DNA from: Chloroflexales bacterium
Lineage (GTDB): Bacteria; Chloroflexota; Chloroflexia; Chloroflexales; Chloroflexaceae
Direction of reading: 5' to 3'
Length of the DNA: 6,253 bases
Assembly: GCA_013336035.1 (NCBI GenBank)
Contig: JAAXUL010000496.1
Span: 1-6,253, forward strand
The position numbers were made by a program, and so were the translations under genes. Shown in pieces: positions 4,839 to 6,253 of the stretch (position 1 is its first letter; every line of letters begins with the position of its first letter). Under the pieces are notes generated by a model. The model was not told the DNA's origin. It made no database searches and saw only the letters and a list, made by a program, of their open reading frames with translations.

Positions 4839-4885
4839 GAATCGTTCAGAGGGCCAGGAAGCCGAGCTAGAGAAAGGAGCGACCA

Positions 4886-5278
4886 ATGCGACGCCTTCGT
4901 CTTCAGGCGACGATCTTCGCCACGCTCGCGCTCTGCCTCGTCGCGACCAGCGTCCCAGCCAGCGCCCAGAGCAACCCGACGCTGCCTCCGCTCGCGGAAC
5001 TGACCTCGGTGCGCTTCGATTACATCAGCACCTTTAACGACGAGCCGGGTGTCGTCTGCCAGGGTGAGATCGCCTCGCCCGCGCGCCTCCATCAGGTCTG
5101 CCAGGAACTCGTGACCGCGCAGGAGCCCGAGCTCGACATCGACGTGGTCACCGGCCGGGTGACTGAGAATGTCTACCTCGAGGGCACCTACTACAACCGG
5201 GTCGACGACGAGCCCATGTGGACGACCGGGGTCGACCCCACCTTCGACCCGAGCCTGACGCCGCCGCATAGAGTCTGA
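4886..5278 (+). CDS. Small secreted protein of unknown function, possibly C-terminally truncated
   Basis: This 130-residue protein carries a Sec signal peptide: basic MRRLR, hydrophobic core ATIFATLALCLVATSV and a likely cleavage after Ala27 (PASA-Q). The mature part begins LPPLAELTSVRFDYISTFND, continues with two cysteines (58 and 72) that could form a disulfide, an acidic stretch PELDIDVVTG and NVYLEGTYYNRVDDEPMWTTGVDPTFDP. This resembles the start of extracellular beta-rich (LppX/LolA-like) lipid or ligand carriers, but that is only an impression of pattern. It ends abruptly with SLTPPHRV, and such domains are usually about 200 residues, so the C-terminal half may have been lost at about 5262. 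AAAGGAG is spaced six bases before the ATG. A consensus -10 box and a terminator-like hairpin precede it. The following 5279-5476 holds no recognisable gene. Confidence 0.68.
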   Translation: MRRLRLQATIFATLALCLVATSVPASAQSNPTLPPLAELTSVRFDYISTFNDEPGVVCQGEIASPARLHQVCQELVTAQEPELDIDVVTGRVTENVYLEGTYYNRVDDEPMWTTGVDPTFDPSLTPPHRV

Positions 5279-5476
5279 ATCAGAGCGCGCATAACCAGCC
5301 ACAAGCCGGATCTCGGTGCGAGGGACGTAGAGCGTCGCCGTCTGTGCTGCCCTCGCGGTCACCTCCCGAGAAAAGGCCCCTCGCCGGTGCGGCAAACCAC
5401 GCGGTCAGCATCGCGATCAGCGCCTGGACATCACCGACGGGATGTGTGTCTGCATGGGCACTCCCTGCTGCCCGTC

Positions 5477-6253
5477 CTACGTTGCCTCAACCAGCAAATC
5501 ACTCGCATACAGCACCACAGCTCGCCGCGCGTGCGGGTGCAATGAGGGCCAGAGCCGGACGATCTGGCCCAGGATGGGATCGGCTTCCTTCGGCGCGGCC
5601 TTGTTCTCAGCGGGCGTAGCTGCCGAAGAGATCAGAGCCGGCGCGGCCTTGTTTGTCGCTGGCTGCGTGCCATTGGTTGCCGGCAGACTGGCGGCAGGTG
5701 CTATCACACGCGGCGGGCGACCAGGGCGGCGCTTCGCTGGCTCAGCAGGCGGCGCTGGTGCTGCCTCAGGGGCAGCCTGCGCCGATGGCTCAGCTGTCAC
5801 GGCCCGTCGAGGACGGCCACGACGCTTCGGGGCGACCGCTTCAGGCGCGGCAACCTGGGATTCAGGCTCGTCAGCTACAGGCTCGTCGGCCACAGCCTCC
5901 GCTGGCGCCTCTGCCAACTGGTGGGCGGGCGCCGTTTGCGTCGACGCGACACCATTCTGCGCCTTGCCAGAACCTTTGGGGCGACCCCGACGGCGAGGCG
6001 CAGGTTGGACCTCCTCCACGGGAAATTCATACGCGGCCCAGGGCGCCTCGTCGGCAGCCGCTGCGATTGGCGAAGGTGCACTGGTATCGGCCGGGATCGC
6101 TGTGCGCAGCTCTGTGAGCACCGCGTCGCCCACACGCTGCACTCGTCCCACAGCGCCCCCATGTGGGCTATGCAGCTCTCGAACGAAGTCCGCGACGGTC
6201 AGGCCAGCCAACGGGCGCTGCTCATTGGTAGCGAGATCGCCAGCGATGATCGC
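5477..6253 (-). CDS. AT-hook protein with Ala/Pro-rich linkers, N-terminus beyond window edge
   Basis: The frame is open from the stop at 5477-5479 to the right edge. An in-frame TTG at 6211 could serve as a start, but 14 more plausible codons precede it and no ribosome site is seen, so I treat the gene as 5'-partial. Counting from that TTG, an N-terminal helical segment (LTVADFVREL..., residues 4-36) is followed by long Ala/Pro/Glu-rich disordered linkers with three AT-hook cores: RRRGRPKG (73-80), KRRGRPRR (129-136) and KRRPGRPPR (160-168). A conserved-looking C-terminal piece follows (ILGQIVRLWPSLHPHARRAVVLYASDLL). AT-hooks bind the minor groove of AT-rich DNA, so a nucleoid-associated or regulatory role is inferred. 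Nothing indicates an enzyme. The specific family is not recognised. Confidence 0.68.
   Translation of the reverse strand, partial: AIIAGDLATNEQRPLAGLTVADFVRELHSPHGGAVGRVQRVGDAVLTELRTAIPADTSAPSPIAAAADEAPWAAYEFPVEEVQPAPRRRGRPKGSGKAQNGVASTQTAPAHQLAEAPAEAVADEPVADEPESQVAAPEAVAPKRRGRPRRAVTAEPSAQAAPEAAPAPPAEPAKRRPGRPPRVIAPAASLPATNGTQPATNKAAPALISSAATPAENKAAPKEADPILGQIVRLWPSLHPHARRAVVLYASDLLVEAT

Noticed and set aside
4784..5395. Minus-strand frame of 203 codons opposite the secreted protein
   Set aside because: The plus-strand gene has a signal peptide, ribosome site and promoter; the minus frame shows only arginine-rich shadow composition.
5653..6117. Plus-strand frame opposite the AT-hook gene
   Set aside because: It is Gln/Pro/Arg-rich shadow translation, while the minus strand has repeated RGRP motifs and an organised architecture.

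Overview
This 6.25 kb, high-GC bacterial window is mostly accessory and decaying DNA, not a coherent operon. Strongly G/C-biased third codon positions, proline/alanine-rich exported proteins, a DUF3592 relic and the transposase type would fit Chloroflexota (Kouleothrix, Roseiflexus or Chloroflexus-like). That placement is an inference from general protein character; no marker gene is present.

Layout. Positions 1-547 (minus) are the N-terminal 182 residues of a DDE transposase that runs off the left edge. Positions 745-1416 (minus) encode an intact cysteine-rich lipoprotein. From about 1470 to 4346 lies a string of small genes, most of them damaged. These are a PIN-domain fragment with its first catalytic Asp changed to Gly, joined directly to the C-terminal third of a DUF3592 membrane protein; an unknown acidic protein that appears frameshifted near 2607; an SRPBCC/AHSA1 protein missing its N-terminus; a metallo-beta-lactamase-fold protein with its metal-binding middle deleted in frame; an intact GNAT acetyltransferase (minus, 3531-4094); and the first ~28 codons of another GNAT acetyltransferase. 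The last breaks off into about 490 bp of lower-GC non-coding DNA with a 15-bp direct repeat and a long imperfect hairpin. A consensus -10 box and a hairpin followed by a T run then precede a small secreted protein (4886-5278). The right end (5477-6253, minus) is a low-complexity protein with three AT-hook motifs whose start lies outside the window.

No metabolic or defence system can be reconstructed. The clearest overall pattern is a deposit of gene relics beside a transposase, with small inverted repeats between them, including one palindrome that occurs twice (1899-1914 and 3196-3215). The genes most likely to be functional are the lipoprotein, the GNAT acetyltransferase, the secreted protein and the AT-hook protein. 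I see no convincing new multi-gene system; the most original signals are the repeated palindrome, the structured non-coding block at 4300-4780, and the hairpin in the leader of the secreted-protein gene.
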